From: Halomonas sp. 707D7
Lineage (GTDB): Bacteria > Pseudomonadota > Gammaproteobacteria > Pseudomonadales > Halomonadaceae
Direction: 5' to 3'
Assembly (NCBI RefSeq): GCF_024158715.1
Contig: NZ_JAMZBC010000015.1
Span: 1 to 35,900 of the forward strand
DNA: 35,900 nucleotides
Shown here piece after piece: positions 25,622 to 34,199 of this stretch. The notes below the pieces were generated by a model that was not told where the DNA came from, made no database searches, and was given only the letters and a program-made list of their open reading frames with translations. Both the position numbers and the translations under genes were made by a program. Numbering within the stretch: the first letter of the stretch is position 1; each line of letters opens with the position of its first letter.

Positions 25622-27559
25622 TCAGCGGCTGCCATCGTTCTTGGCGTAAGCGCTTTTCTGTAGCTCCAGGAGCTGGGCCAGGGTGGAGACATTGCGCGTT
25701 TTCAGACGGGGAAGCAGCGCCAGCCAAAGCCTTGCGGCCAGGCGCGCATCCCCCAGCGCGGTATGTCGGTCATGGAGCGGGCATTCGAGGTCGTAACGCG
25801 TGGCCAGCGCGTCCAGGTCGTGCTCATCGAGGGCCTTGTCGAGTGCCTTCGAGATCAGGAGCGTATCGAGCACCGGGTGAGTAAGCGTCACGCTGGCGGG
25901 ACGCAGAGCCAGGAGATCGAATGAGGCGTTGTGGGCCAGCAGGATCGCCTCTCCGATGAAGGCCTGAAACTGCGCGAAGACCGCCGGCAGGGAGGGAGCG
26001 TTCTCGACATCCTCATCGCGCAGACCATGAATGGCGGTACTCGCGGCGGGGATCGGGCGGTGCGGATTCACCAGCGCCTCGAAAGTGTCGTCCACCTGCA
26101 GTCGGGCATTGACGATGCGGCAGGCCCCGAGGCTCACGATGCGGTCGTTGCCGCGCAGGTCGAGCCCGGTGGTCTCGGTATCGAAGGCGACGATCTCGAG
26201 CTGCTCGATAGGGCGCTCACCCAGCGGGGTACCGGGCGATAAGTGGTAGGCGATATCGAAGTCATGGAATTCTGGGCGCGGCGGGCGTCGCGCCGGCGGT
26301 GCCTGGCGCGGGTCCAGGTCTGGAAGCGACACGCACAGTCGGGCGCGGCCTGCGCTTGTATCCGCGTCGCTCCACAGGTCGCTTCCATGCAGGTCCAGCA
26401 CGTCCTCGACGCTCGGTGCCAGGGGAAGCGATTCGAGTCGCACCGCTCGCCAACCCTGAAGCGTGGCGGCATCGACGGCGTCGCCCGTCCAGCTCAAGGC
26501 GAGCCAGCGACGTTCGCCGTCGCGCTTGAGCTCTCCTTCGAATTCGCCGCGCGGGAACTCGCCGTGCAGCCTTTTGATCAAGGCATCGAACAGCGCCACG
26601 AGCGATGGCGCATGGCCCGTGAAGCCATCCGGCGCACCGATGGGCATGATCAGCTTGTGCGCCGGGTCGAGCTGCTCGTCCAGAACGTCCCAGAAGGTAT
26701 CCGACCAGATCGGGCGCCACTGCTCGCTCTGCAGCCTCAGCGAAGCCATCATGCTCCCCAGTGCCAGAGTTTCAGGCTTTGCCTCGAGGGCCTGCTGAAT
26801 CTGAGTTCGCGTTTCCAGCTGGGCCTGCCAGGTGTGAGTGACGTCACGCAGCGTGATCAGCACCTCGGCAGGGTCAGCGCAGAGCCGCGTGAGATTGACT
26901 GACAGCGTGCGTTCGGCAAGCCTTGCAAGCATTTCGCGGGGAAGCGGCGCCTTGGTCGGGTCGCTATCGATCAGCGCCTGAAAGCGTGTGATCAGGGCAG
27001 GGTCGGTGAACAGGGTGTCCAGGCGCTTGCCGAGCCCGAGCGCGCTAGGGGCGGGGAAGAACGCCTCGGCCGCCGGGTTGAACAGCAGAACGCGTCGATG
27101 CTCGTCGCATACCACGATGGGTGTGTCGAGATGCTGAAGCAGCGTCTCGAGGGCCTGGCGAACGCGTCGGGCATCGAGCGCGCCCTCCTGGCGCGCCTGC
27201 TCGCGGCGGTCGTGCTCGTCCTTCAGGCGAGACGTGATATGGACGAGTTCCGGCGCCAGGCCCGCCAGCCAGCCGTCAGGTGGCGTGAACGAGGCGTCCG
27301 GGTTGGCGAGAAGCCTTGCCAACTGCGCATGCAGCGTGCGAAGTGGCCGAAACAGGTGCCGCTCCAGCAGAAAGCCCACCGCCAGCAGCGTGAGGCCGCC
27401 GGACAGCGAGCCCAGCCAGAGCGCTGCTCGTGGCGCGCCGGAGAGCAGCAGGCGACTGTCGAGCCAGGTCGCAAAAATGGCGCCGCCTACCAGGCCGAGA
27501 CCGCCGAGCAGGAGCCATCCGCCCACCAGCGCCTGCCGCCTCGGTAGCCCTTCAACCAT
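25622..27559 (-). CDS. Membrane-anchored PAS domain / DnaQ-like 3'-5' exonuclease fusion
   Basis: 645 residues. Two transmembrane helices (about 14-33 and 46-64) are joined by a short periplasmic loop, with a HAMP-like helix after them (FRPLRTLHAQLARLLANPD). A PAS-like domain (about 135-250, VVCDEHRRVLLFNPAAEAFF) and an ill-defined middle part (about 250-430) follow. The exonuclease has a complete DEDDh set: Asp460 and Glu462 (AFDTETTGLD), Asp548 (AHNASFDLL), His599 and Asp604 (RHTALGDA). Similar sensor-like exonucleases annotated as Pol III epsilon-like exist in Pseudomonas and halomonads. Whether it degrades DNA or RNA at the membrane is unknown. It has no companion genes here. Confidence 0.85.
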   Translation of the reverse strand: MVEGLPRRQALVGGWLLLGGLGLVGGAIFATWLDSRLLLSGAPRAALWLGSLSGGLTLLAVGFLLERHLFRPLRTLHAQLARLLANPDASFTPPDGWLAGLAPELVHITSRLKDEHDRREQARQEGALDARRVRQALETLLQHLDTPIVVCDEHRRVLLFNPAAEAFFPAPSALGLGKRLDTLFTDPALITRFQALIDSDPTKAPLPREMLARLAERTLSVNLTRLCADPAEVLITLRDVTHTWQAQLETRTQIQQALEAKPETLALGSMMASLRLQSEQWRPIWSDTFWDVLDEQLDPAHKLIMPIGAPDGFTGHAPSLVALFDALIKRLHGEFPRGEFEGELKRDGERRWLALSWTGDAVDAATLQGWRAVRLESLPLAPSVEDVLDLHGSDLWSDADTSAGRARLCVSLPDLDPRQAPPARRPPRPEFHDFDIAYHLSPGTPLGERPIEQLEIVAFDTETTGLDLRGNDRIVSLGACRIVNARLQVDDTFEALVNPHRPIPAASTAIHGLRDEDVENAPSLPAVFAQFQAFIGEAILLAHNASFDLLALRPASVTLTHPVLDTLLISKALDKALDEHDLDALATRYDLECPLHDRHTALGDARLAARLWLALLPRLKTRNVSTLAQLLELQKSAYAKNDGSR

Positions 27560-27722
27560 GTCGGGTGCTCACTCGGGTAGGGGGGCGCGGGCGATCAACA
27601 GCGGTGACGACCATGGGGCATTCTCCTGCGCGAAGCGAAATGTCTTCAAGCTTAATGACAGCCCATCGGGGTGCCTAGGCGACCTTAGGTGCAAATCCTT
27701 GCCGACCCGGATGGCCAGGCCT

Positions 27723-27731
27723 TGGTATACT
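27723..27731 (+). promoter_or_regulatory. Extended -10 promoter upstream of the mannosyltransferase-like gene
   Basis: TGG-TATACT forms an extended -10 forty bases upstream of the start codon. No -35 is found at 16-18 bases, which extended -10 promoters may lack. The rest of 27560-27722 has no supportable gene. Confidence 0.5.
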
Positions 27732-27771
27732 CGAACTTCTTGCCAAGACGCTGGGATGACAAGGTTTTTTG

Positions 27772-28839
27772 ATGCGGGTATTGCTACTCTCGGCTTACGA
27801 GGCGGTTAGCCACCGCTATTGGGCGGATCAGCTGACGGCGCGCCTCGATGATCTGGAGTGGACGCGGCTGAGCCTTGCCCCGCGCCACTTCGCCTGGCGC
27901 ATTCGCGGCAATCCCCTGAGCTGGTGGCTCAAGGAGCACGCTACCTTGAGCCAGCCCTTCGATGTGGTGCTCGCCACCTCGATGGTCGATCTGGCCACCC
28001 TCGTCGGACTTTTCCCGCACCTCGGTCGTGCGCGCAAGATCGTCTACTTTCACGAGAATCAGTTCGCCTATCCGAGCTCGAGCGATCAAGTGCCGCCGGT
28101 AGAGGCGATGATGGTGAATCTCTATGCGGCCCTGGCCGCCGATGACATCGTCTTCAACACGGCCTACAACCGCGACTCCTTCATCGACGGCGCACGGGCA
28201 TTCTTGAAGAAGATGCCGGACAACCTGGCGGCCGCCCGCCCGCTGGAAGCGCTGCGAGCACGCGCGCGCATCTTGCCGGTGCCGTTGGTCGCGCGGGAGA
28301 AAACCGCCGCCGGTATCATAGCCTCGAGACGTATCCTGTGGAACCACCGCTGGGAGTACGACAAGAATCCGGAAGACTTCTTCGCGGTACTGTTCCGGCT
28401 CAGCGAAGAAGGCGTCCCTTTTGAACTCGCCGTAGTGGGCCAGCGCTTTCGCGGTGAGCCGGCGGTGTTCGAGCAGGCACGCACCCGCCTGGATGAACAC
28501 ATCGTCTGCTGGGGACCACAGGAGCCCGGGGTGTATCGTCGCTTGCTGGAGGGCGGGGGTATCGTGGTCTCGACCACCTGGCACGAGTTTCAAGGCCTGG
28601 CTCTGATGGAGGCGGCCCAGTGCGGCGCACGACCGCTGGTGCCCGAGCGGCTCTGCTTTCCCGAACTCTATCCCGACGCCTACCGCTATGACGGCACGGT
28701 CGAAGGGCTTTATCAGCGGCTCGCGGCGTGGCTTCTCGAGCCTGCATGCCAGCCGCCGCCGCTGGATACCCGCGCCTGGGAGTGGCCGAACTGGGAAGAT
28801 GCCTACAGGACGCTGCTCAAAGCTCCACCTTCTCCTTGA
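27772..28839 (+). CDS. tRNA-queuosine alpha-mannosyltransferase-like protein (DUF3524, GT4 fold)
   Basis: 355 residues. The N-terminal MRVLLLSAYEAVSHRYWADQL, then LSWWLKE, DVVLATSMVDLATLVGLFP, YFHENQFAYP and NTAYNRDSF make up the DUF3524 domain, whose animal member (GTDC1/QTMAN) adds mannose to queuosine in tRNA-Asp. The second half is GT4-like: ILWNHRWEYDKNPEDFF, and the donor site STTWHEFQGLALMEAAQCGA. The ATG at 27772 has AAGG seven bases upstream; the adjacent in-frame TTG is rejected. Bacterial relatives are common but their product is less certain. It ends inside the convergent nth gene, overlapping by 23 bases. folE (first step toward queuosine) is 20 kb away. Confidence 0.82.
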   Translation: MRVLLLSAYEAVSHRYWADQLTARLDDLEWTRLSLAPRHFAWRIRGNPLSWWLKEHATLSQPFDVVLATSMVDLATLVGLFPHLGRARKIVYFHENQFAYPSSSDQVPPVEAMMVNLYAALAADDIVFNTAYNRDSFIDGARAFLKKMPDNLAAARPLEALRARARILPVPLVAREKTAAGIIASRRILWNHRWEYDKNPEDFFAVLFRLSEEGVPFELAVVGQRFRGEPAVFEQARTRLDEHIVCWGPQEPGVYRRLLEGGGIVVSTTWHEFQGLALMEAAQCGARPLVPERLCFPELYPDAYRYDGTVEGLYQRLAAWLLEPACQPPPLDTRAWEWPNWEDAYRTLLKAPPSP

Positions 28840-29452
28840 ATTCGCACAGATCTTCGATGATACAGCTGCCGCAGCGCGGCTTGCGGGCGATGCAGGTGTA
28901 GCGCCCATGCAGGATCAGCCAGTGGTGGGCGTCCTGCTTGAACTCGCGCGGCACATGGCGCTCGAGCTTGCGTTCGACCTCCACCACGTCCTTACCCTTG
29001 GCAAGGCCAGTGCGGTTGGAAACCCGAAAGATATGGGTATCCACCGCAATGGTCGGCACGCCGAAGGCGGTATTGAGAATCACGTTGGCGGTCTTGCGCC
29101 CCACGCCGGGCAGCGCCTCCAGCGCCTCGCGGGTGCGCGGCACCTCGCCGTCGTGGCGCTCGACGAGAAGCTGGCAGGTCTTCATTAGGTTCTGCGCCTT
29201 GGTATTGAACAGCCCGATGGTCTTGATGTACTCCTTCAGGCCCTCGAGGCCGAGCGCGAGGATCGCCTGTGGTGTGTTGGCGACGGGGAAGAGCTTCGCC
29301 ATCGCCTTGTTGACGCCGACATCGGTCGCCTGGGCGGAGAGCAGCACGGCGGTGAGAAGCTCGAAGGGCGAGCTCCAGTTGAGCTCGGTGGTCGGATGCG
29401 GGTTCTCGGCCCGCAGGCGCGAGAAGATCTCGAAGCGCTTTTGCTGATTCAT
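28817..29452 (-). CDS. nth: Endonuclease III
   Basis: DNA glycosylase/AP lyase removing oxidised pyrimidines. 211 residues. [16 protein letters not shown], the helix-hairpin-helix [13 protein letters not shown] with the catalytic Lys, the catalytic Asp in [11 protein letters not shown], and the C-terminal [4Fe-4S] cluster C-x6-C-x2-C-x5-C ([17 protein letters not shown]) are complete. It overlaps the upstream rsxB-like gene by four bases (ATGA) and so is co-translated with a ferredoxin-type protein. Confidence 0.97.
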   Translation of the reverse strand: MNQQKRFEIFSRLRAENPHPTTELNWSSPFELLTAVLLSAQATDVGVNKAMAKLFPVANTPQAILALGLEGLKEYIKTIGLFNTKAQNLMKTCQLLVERHDGEVPRTREALEALPGVGRKTANVILNTAFGVPTIAVDTHIFRVSNRTGLAKGKDVVEVERKLERHVPREFKQDAHHWLILHGRYTCIARKPRCGSCIIEDLCEFKEKVEL

Positions 29453-30435
29453 TGACTCGTTTCCGATTCGAGCGCGGTTTGAGCGTCGTCGACGACCTGC
29501 TGGGCTTTCTGGAGCTGCTGCTCCACCCGGGCGATGTCGTCGGCGCCCTGCTGGCGCTTGGCATGAGCGAGCTGCTGGCGCACGTGGCGAAGCGACTGCT
29601 CGGCGGCTTTCAAGGCCAGGCGCTTCTGGTGACGTCGGGTGGCGCTGGTGTCCTCGCTGGGCGATGACCCTTGCGCTGCATTCAGGGCAAGATCGATCCT
29701 TTCGATCTCGCGGCGGTGCTGCTCGATCTGATCAGCCAGCGCCTGGCGCTCGGGGCACTCATCGAGGGCATCCCGCTTGCGCTCGAGGCGCTTCAAGGCC
29801 GCCGCCTGTCTTGCACGGCTGGCGCGCAGCGCGCTTGGCGAGGCGGCCGGGGAGGGCTTGCTTGCGGTGGGCTCGGGCGGCTCAGGTCTCGCCACCCGCG
29901 CCGCCCGCCGGGCGCGCTTGGCGTCCTGCTCCTGCGCCAGGCGGTGGTTGCGGGCGATGAAGCGTTCACGCCCCTTGATGGCGCGCCGCTCCAGGTACGC
30001 CTGGCGCTGCGCTTCGGAATCCGCCTGGTGCCATTGCGGGTGGGGCACCAGGTCGATGCAGTCCACCGGGCAGGGCGCCACGCAGAGCTCGCAGCCGGTG
30101 CACTCGTCCTCGATCACCGTGTGCATCTGCTTGGCCGCGCCCAGAATCGCATCCACCGGGCAGGTCTGGATGCATTTGGTGCAGCCAATGCACTCGGCCT
30201 CGCGAATCACCGCAAGTGTCGGCGCCTGGGGCGGCTCGGCAAGCGCGATGACCGGCCGGCCGGTGAGTCCGGCCAGCCGTTTGAGGGTCTCGTCGCCGCC
30301 GGGCGGGCAGCGGTTGATCGCCTCGCCCCGGGCGATCGCCTCGGCGTAGGGCCGGCAGCCCTCGAAGCCGCACTTGGTGCACTGGGTCTGGGGAAGCTCG
30401 GCATCGATGGCGTCGATCAACTGCTCGGCTGCCAC
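29449..30435 (-). CDS. rsxB: RnfB/RsxB-like iron-sulfur protein with long coiled-coil tail
   Basis: 328 residues from a GTG one base after the metG stop. Cys19, Cys22, Cys27 and Cys43 (CTKCGFEGC ... RCPPGG) form the RnfB-type [4Fe-4S] domain. Two ferredoxin clusters follow: Cys82/85/88/92 ([11 protein letters not shown]) and Cys112/115/118/122 ([11 protein letters not shown]). The N-terminal membrane helix of true RnfB/RsxB is absent. Residues about 140-328 are a charged Ala/Arg/Gln-rich, coiled-coil-like extension that E. coli RsxB (192 residues) lacks. rsxA, C, D, G and E are not adjacent. In E. coli Rsx resets SoxR; whether this orphan soluble form joins such a complex or serves Nth is open. 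Confidence 0.88.
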   Translation of the reverse strand: MAAEQLIDAIDAELPQTQCTKCGFEGCRPYAEAIARGEAINRCPPGGDETLKRLAGLTGRPVIALAEPPQAPTLAVIREAECIGCTKCIQTCPVDAILGAAKQMHTVIEDECTGCELCVAPCPVDCIDLVPHPQWHQADSEAQRQAYLERRAIKGRERFIARNHRLAQEQDAKRARRAARVARPEPPEPTASKPSPAASPSALRASRARQAAALKRLERKRDALDECPERQALADQIEQHRREIERIDLALNAAQGSSPSEDTSATRRHQKRLALKAAEQSLRHVRQQLAHAKRQQGADDIARVEQQLQKAQQVVDDAQTALESETSQ

Positions 30436-30436
30436 G

Positions 30437-32473
30437 TTACATCACCCGCTGGCCCGGCTTGGCGCCGCTGTCCGGCGACATCAGGTAGATGCCCTCGTCG
30501 TCGCCGGCGGCCAGCACCATGCCCTCGGAAAGACCGAAGCGCATCTTGCGCGGCGCCAGGTTCGCCACCATCACCGTCAGGCGCCCCTCGAGCGCTTCCG
30601 GCGAGTAGGCGCTGCGAATGCCGGAGAAGACGTTGCGCGTCTCGCCGCCGAGATCGAGCGTCAGTTGCAAGAGCTTGTCGGCACCCTCGACGTACTGCGC
30701 CTTGGCGATCCGCGCGATACGCAGATCCACCTTGGCGAAGTCGTCGAAGCCGATCTCCGCCGCGATCGGCTCGTCGGCCAGCGGCCCCTTCAGGGCTTCC
30801 TTGAGCTTCTGCTCTTCCACCAGGTCCTCCTTGGACGCCTCGATCATGGCGTCGATCCTGTCGCGCTCGATGCGCGTCATCAGCGGCTTGAACTTCTCGA
30901 TGGCGTGGTCGGTCAGCACCGTGGTGCGGCTCGCCCAGTCGAGCGTGTCGAGCTTGAGAAAGCGCTGCGCTTCAAGGGCCATGGCCGGCACCACCGGGGC
31001 GAGATAGACCATCAGCTGGCGGAACAGGTTGATGCCCACGGAGCAGATTTCCAGCACCTGCTGCTCGCGGCCTTCCTCCTTGGCCAGCGCCCAGGGCGCC
31101 TGATCGGCGATGTAGGTATTGGCGTCGTCGGCAAGCTCCATGATCTTGCGCATGGCGCGGCCGAACTCGCGGGCCTCGAAGTCCCGGGCGATGACGTCGC
31201 CGGCCTGGATGAAGCGCTCGACCAGCTCGGGTTCGGCACAGCGCGCGGAAAGCCGGCCGCCGCCGAGTTTCTTGACGAAGCCCGCGCAGCGGCTGGCGAT
31301 GTTGACCACCTTGCCGACCAGGTCCGCGTTGACGCGGGCGGCGAAATCCTCGAGGTTCAAGTCGAGATCGTCGACGCCTGCGCTCAGCTTGGCGGCGAAG
31401 TAGTAGCGCAGGTACTCCGGGTTCAGATGCTCGGCGTAGGTGGCGGCCTTGATGAAGGTGCCGCGGGACTTCGACATCTTGGCGCCGTCGACGGTCAGAA
31501 AACCGTGGCAGTTGACCGCCGTGGGCGTGCGCATCCCGGCGCCGTGGAGCATCGCCGGCCAGAACAGGGCGTGGAAGTAGACGATGTCCTTGCCGATGAA
31601 GTGGTACACCTCGGCGTCGGAGTCCTTGTGCCAGAAGCTGTCGAAGTCGATGCCTTCGCGATCGCACAGGTTCTTGAAGCTCGCAAGGTAGCCGATCGGC
31701 GCGTCGAGCCAGACGTAGAAGTACTTGCCCGGCGCGTCCGGGATCTCGAAGCCGAAGTAGGGCGCGTCGCGAGAGATGTCCCACTCGTTGAAGCCGGACT
31801 CGAACCACTCCATCAGCTTGTTGCGAATCTGCGGCTGAACGTGACCGTCGTTGATCCACGCCTTCAGGAACTCGCTGAAGTCCGGCAGCTTGAAGAAGTA
31901 GTGGGTCGAGCTTCTGATTTCCGGCGTGGCACCCGAGATCGCCGAGACCGGATCGATCAGCTCCGCCGGGGTGTAGGTGGCGCCGCACTTCTCGCAGTTG
32001 TCGCCGTACTGATCACTGGAATGACACTTGGGGCAGGTGCCCTTGATGAAGCGATCCGCCAGGAACAGCCCCTTGACCGGATCAAACATCTGCTCGATGT
32101 CGCGGGTGGCGATGTGGCCCTGGTCGCGCAGGCGCGTGTAGATCTGCTCGCTGAACTGGCGGTTTTCCTCGGAGTGGGTGGAGTGGTAGTTGTGAAAGCC
32201 CACGCCGAAGGTGGCGAAGTCCGCCTGGTGGGCGTTCGAGACCCGCTCGATCAGCGTTTCCGGCGTGATGCCTTCCTGCTCGGCGCGCAGCATGATGGCA
32301 GTGCCGTGGGCATCGTCGGCGCACACGTAGTAGCAGTGGTGGCCGCGGCTTTTCTGGAAGCGGACCCAGATGTCGGTCTGGATGTACTCGAGAAGATGGC
32401 CCAGGTGAATGTCACCGTTGGCGTAGGGCAGGGCGCTGGTCACCAGTATGTTGCGCGGGGCGGAATTTGACAT
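30437..32473 (-). CDS. metG: Methionine-tRNA ligase
   Basis: 678 residues, dimeric MetRS1 type. The class I motif HLGH is at 23-26 and KMSKS at 332-336; the zinc-knuckle cysteines lie in GTCPKCHSS and NCEKCGATY. The methionine pocket region [13 protein letters not shown] is intact. The C-terminal EMAPII/Trbp111-like tRNA-binding domain (about 575-678, [20 protein letters not shown]) is present. It is the first gene of metG-rsxB-nth, with one base between metG and rsxB. A strong terminator for the upstream gene stands 32 bases before its start, so its promoter must be very close or overlap that hairpin; no clear promoter or T-box is visible. Confidence 0.97.
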   Translation of the reverse strand: MSNSAPRNILVTSALPYANGDIHLGHLLEYIQTDIWVRFQKSRGHHCYYVCADDAHGTAIMLRAEQEGITPETLIERVSNAHQADFATFGVGFHNYHSTHSEENRQFSEQIYTRLRDQGHIATRDIEQMFDPVKGLFLADRFIKGTCPKCHSSDQYGDNCEKCGATYTPAELIDPVSAISGATPEIRSSTHYFFKLPDFSEFLKAWINDGHVQPQIRNKLMEWFESGFNEWDISRDAPYFGFEIPDAPGKYFYVWLDAPIGYLASFKNLCDREGIDFDSFWHKDSDAEVYHFIGKDIVYFHALFWPAMLHGAGMRTPTAVNCHGFLTVDGAKMSKSRGTFIKAATYAEHLNPEYLRYYFAAKLSAGVDDLDLNLEDFAARVNADLVGKVVNIASRCAGFVKKLGGGRLSARCAEPELVERFIQAGDVIARDFEAREFGRAMRKIMELADDANTYIADQAPWALAKEEGREQQVLEICSVGINLFRQLMVYLAPVVPAMALEAQRFLKLDTLDWASRTTVLTDHAIEKFKPLMTRIERDRIDAMIEASKEDLVEEQKLKEALKGPLADEPIAAEIGFDDFAKVDLRIARIAKAQYVEGADKLLQLTLDLGGETRNVFSGIRSAYSPEALEGRLTVMVANLAPRKMRFGLSEGMVLAAGDDEGIYLMSPDSGAKPGQRVM

Positions 32474-32504
32474 GATCGGGGGTGCTTCCGGTTGGGCAGT
32501 AACG

Positions 32505-32536
32505 AAAAAAAGTCGGCGAAGGAGGCGCTTCGCCGA
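32505..32536 (-). terminator. Rho-independent terminator between the 93-residue gene and metG
   Basis: TCGGCGAA and TTCGCCGA pair around an eight-base loop; on the minus strand CTTTTTTT follows the stem. It lies 45 bases after the stop of the small upstream gene. Confidence 0.85.
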
Positions 32537-32580
32537 TCACGGTGTTCGCCGGGACAAGGGGCGGTCGGGCGTGGCGCGAC

Positions 32581-32862
32581 TCAGTAGAGCGCCTGCTCCT
32601 CCTGCACTACCTCCTTGAGAAGCTCCAGAAAGAGCTTGTCCGCCTCGGAGTGCTCGGTGGGGTCCTCGGGAATGTGCACGCTGGTGGTGTCGGAAATCTC
32701 GTTGGCGATGCGCGCCATCACCGCCGGGCCCGAGCCTCCGGCCAGCTCATCGCGGGCGATGGAAAGCGACTGGCGCAGAATGTCGGGGTCCTGCAGAAGC
32801 TTGCGGATGAAACCACGCAACTCGTTGATGATGCGGGTTTTCTGGATTTCGGATGCAGACAT
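32581..32862 (-). CDS. Small acidic helical protein of unknown function
   Basis: 93 residues from the ATG at 32862, chosen because AAGGAG lies seven bases upstream; a longer frame to 32931 lacks a site. The N-terminal half is amphipathic helix (MSASEIQKTRIINELRGFIR, LLQDPDILRQSL); the C-terminal half is acidic (EDPTEHSEADKLFLELLKEVVQEEQ). No membrane segment, cysteine or metal motif is present. I do not recognise the family. It is followed by its own terminator and preceded by the acyltransferase-like gene 107 bases upstream. Its regular codon use and good ribosome site make it a real gene. Confidence 0.7.
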   Translation of the reverse strand: MSASEIQKTRIINELRGFIRKLLQDPDILRQSLSIARDELAGGSGPAVMARIANEISDTTSVHIPEDPTEHSEADKLFLELLKEVVQEEQALY

Positions 32863-32969
32863 GGAGCGCTCCTTGTCGGCCTGCCCGCGGGCAGGCCCAA
32901 AACCTTGTGGTGAATGCCTTGACCATAGCACTTTTTGCCCGGCGCGGCATGATCGGGGCGGCTCGCGCC

Positions 32970-34163
32970 TCAGCGGCCCAGCCGCCCCGCCTTGTGCTTG
33001 ACCGGGTTGGCGTACTGGGCGAGCCAGAACGGCTTGAGCGGCTCGGGCACGCTTGCCAGGCGCTCGTTGAAGCGGGCGCGATCCTCCCGGGTGATCGCCT
33101 TGCGGGCGATCAGTTCCGGTGCCTCGCCGAGCGCCTCGAGCGCCAGGTAGTGGCTGGGGAAGAGCCGGTAGCCGCCGATCACCTGGCGGTCGATCTCGGC
33201 GGCCACCTCGTCGGGGGTCGCCATGTCCGCGTTCACCGGCTGGCCGAAGCGCAGCTGGACACGGCCCTTGGTGCCGGTGATACCGGCGACGATCGAACGG
33301 ATGTCCTCGAATTCGCTCTTGGCGTAGCTGCCCTTGGTCGCCACGTCGTGAAGCTCCTGCGCCTTCTGGAGATCGCAGGGATCGTACTCGTAGCTGATCG
33401 ACACCGGCACCAGCTTGAGCTCCGCCACCGCTTCGCCGAAGACGAAGTCGCCCGCCTCGCCGCGCTTGGCCATGGTCAGCATCTTGATGATCGCAGGGTC
33501 GGTGCGGTCGATACCGTTCTTGGCGCGCCCCTCGCGCTGGGCCATCCAGATCGAGTGATTGTCCGTGGTGATCGAGTGGCGAATGTAGCCCGACAGCTGC
33601 TGGTAGGCGGCGAGCATGGCGCGCTTGCCGCGGGCGCTTCTGGGCACGATGAAGCTCTTGTTGAGCCGCATCAGGTCGGTGACGTAGGGCTTTTTCAGCA
33701 GGTTGTCGCCGATGGCGATGCGCACCGTGTCGCGCCCGGCCTGGTAGAGCGCGTAGTTGACGAAAGCCGGGTCGAGCGAGATGTCACGATGATTGCCGAT
33801 GAAAAGATAAGCGCTTTGCGGGTCGAGCTTGTCCAGCCCCGATACCTCGAAGGCGTCGGTGGTGGTGCGGATCATGCGCTCCATGTAGCTTGCGATGCGC
33901 ATCTGGAAGTCACGCACCGAGGCGACGCTTGCGATCTCGCGGCGCACCGCGCGAGCGGCGATCAGGCGCGCCAGCGCCGGCGCCCAGCGTGCCAGCCGGG
34001 GCAGGCGAAACCGGGTCAGCGCATCGAGCAGCTCGCTGTCGTGGCTGAGCCGGGTGAGGACCTCCTGGACCTCGTGATCCATGTAGGGGCGAATGTCGCC
34101 CCAGGGGTCGTCGGCGGTGGCGGCAGTGGGGGCGAGAAGTGGGTCAGTCATGCGATCCGTCAT
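32970..34163 (-). CDS. PlsC-like acyltransferase
   Basis: 397 residues. Resembles the 1-acyl-glycerol-3-phosphate acyltransferase/GPAT superfamily: SAYLFIGNHRDISLDPAF (block I), FIVPRSARGKRAM (block II), HSIWMAQREGRAKNG (block III, like the E/F-x-E-G-x-R motif) and LVPVSISYEYDP (block IV). Block I has His125 and Asp131 five residues apart in place of the usual H-x4-D; Asp127 is also close. No clear membrane helix is seen. The exact lipid substrate is unknown. It lies 36 bases downstream of rdgC on the same strand. Met5 is an alternative start. Confidence 0.75.
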   Translation of the reverse strand: MTDRMTDPLLAPTAATADDPWGDIRPYMDHEVQEVLTRLSHDSELLDALTRFRLPRLARWAPALARLIAARAVRREIASVASVRDFQMRIASYMERMIRTTTDAFEVSGLDKLDPQSAYLFIGNHRDISLDPAFVNYALYQAGRDTVRIAIGDNLLKKPYVTDLMRLNKSFIVPRSARGKRAMLAAYQQLSGYIRHSITTDNHSIWMAQREGRAKNGIDRTDPAIIKMLTMAKRGEAGDFVFGEAVAELKLVPVSISYEYDPCDLQKAQELHDVATKGSYAKSEFEDIRSIVAGITGTKGRVQLRFGQPVNADMATPDEVAAEIDRQVIGGYRLFPSHYLALEALGEAPELIARKAITREDRARFNERLASVPEPLKPFWLAQYANPVKHKAGRLGR

Positions 34164-34199
34164 GAGAGTCAGCCAGGTCGAGGATGTCCAAGCGTCGGT

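Noticed and set aside
30374-32470. Nearly 700-codon open frame antisense to metG
   Set aside because: It fully overlaps metG, the product is a low-complexity Val/Gly/Ala/Asp-rich shadow and there is no start signal.
30437-32504. T-box or riboswitch ahead of metG
   Set aside because: The gap upstream of metG is short and occupied by a simple terminator; no T-box or SAM-type conserved elements are visible.
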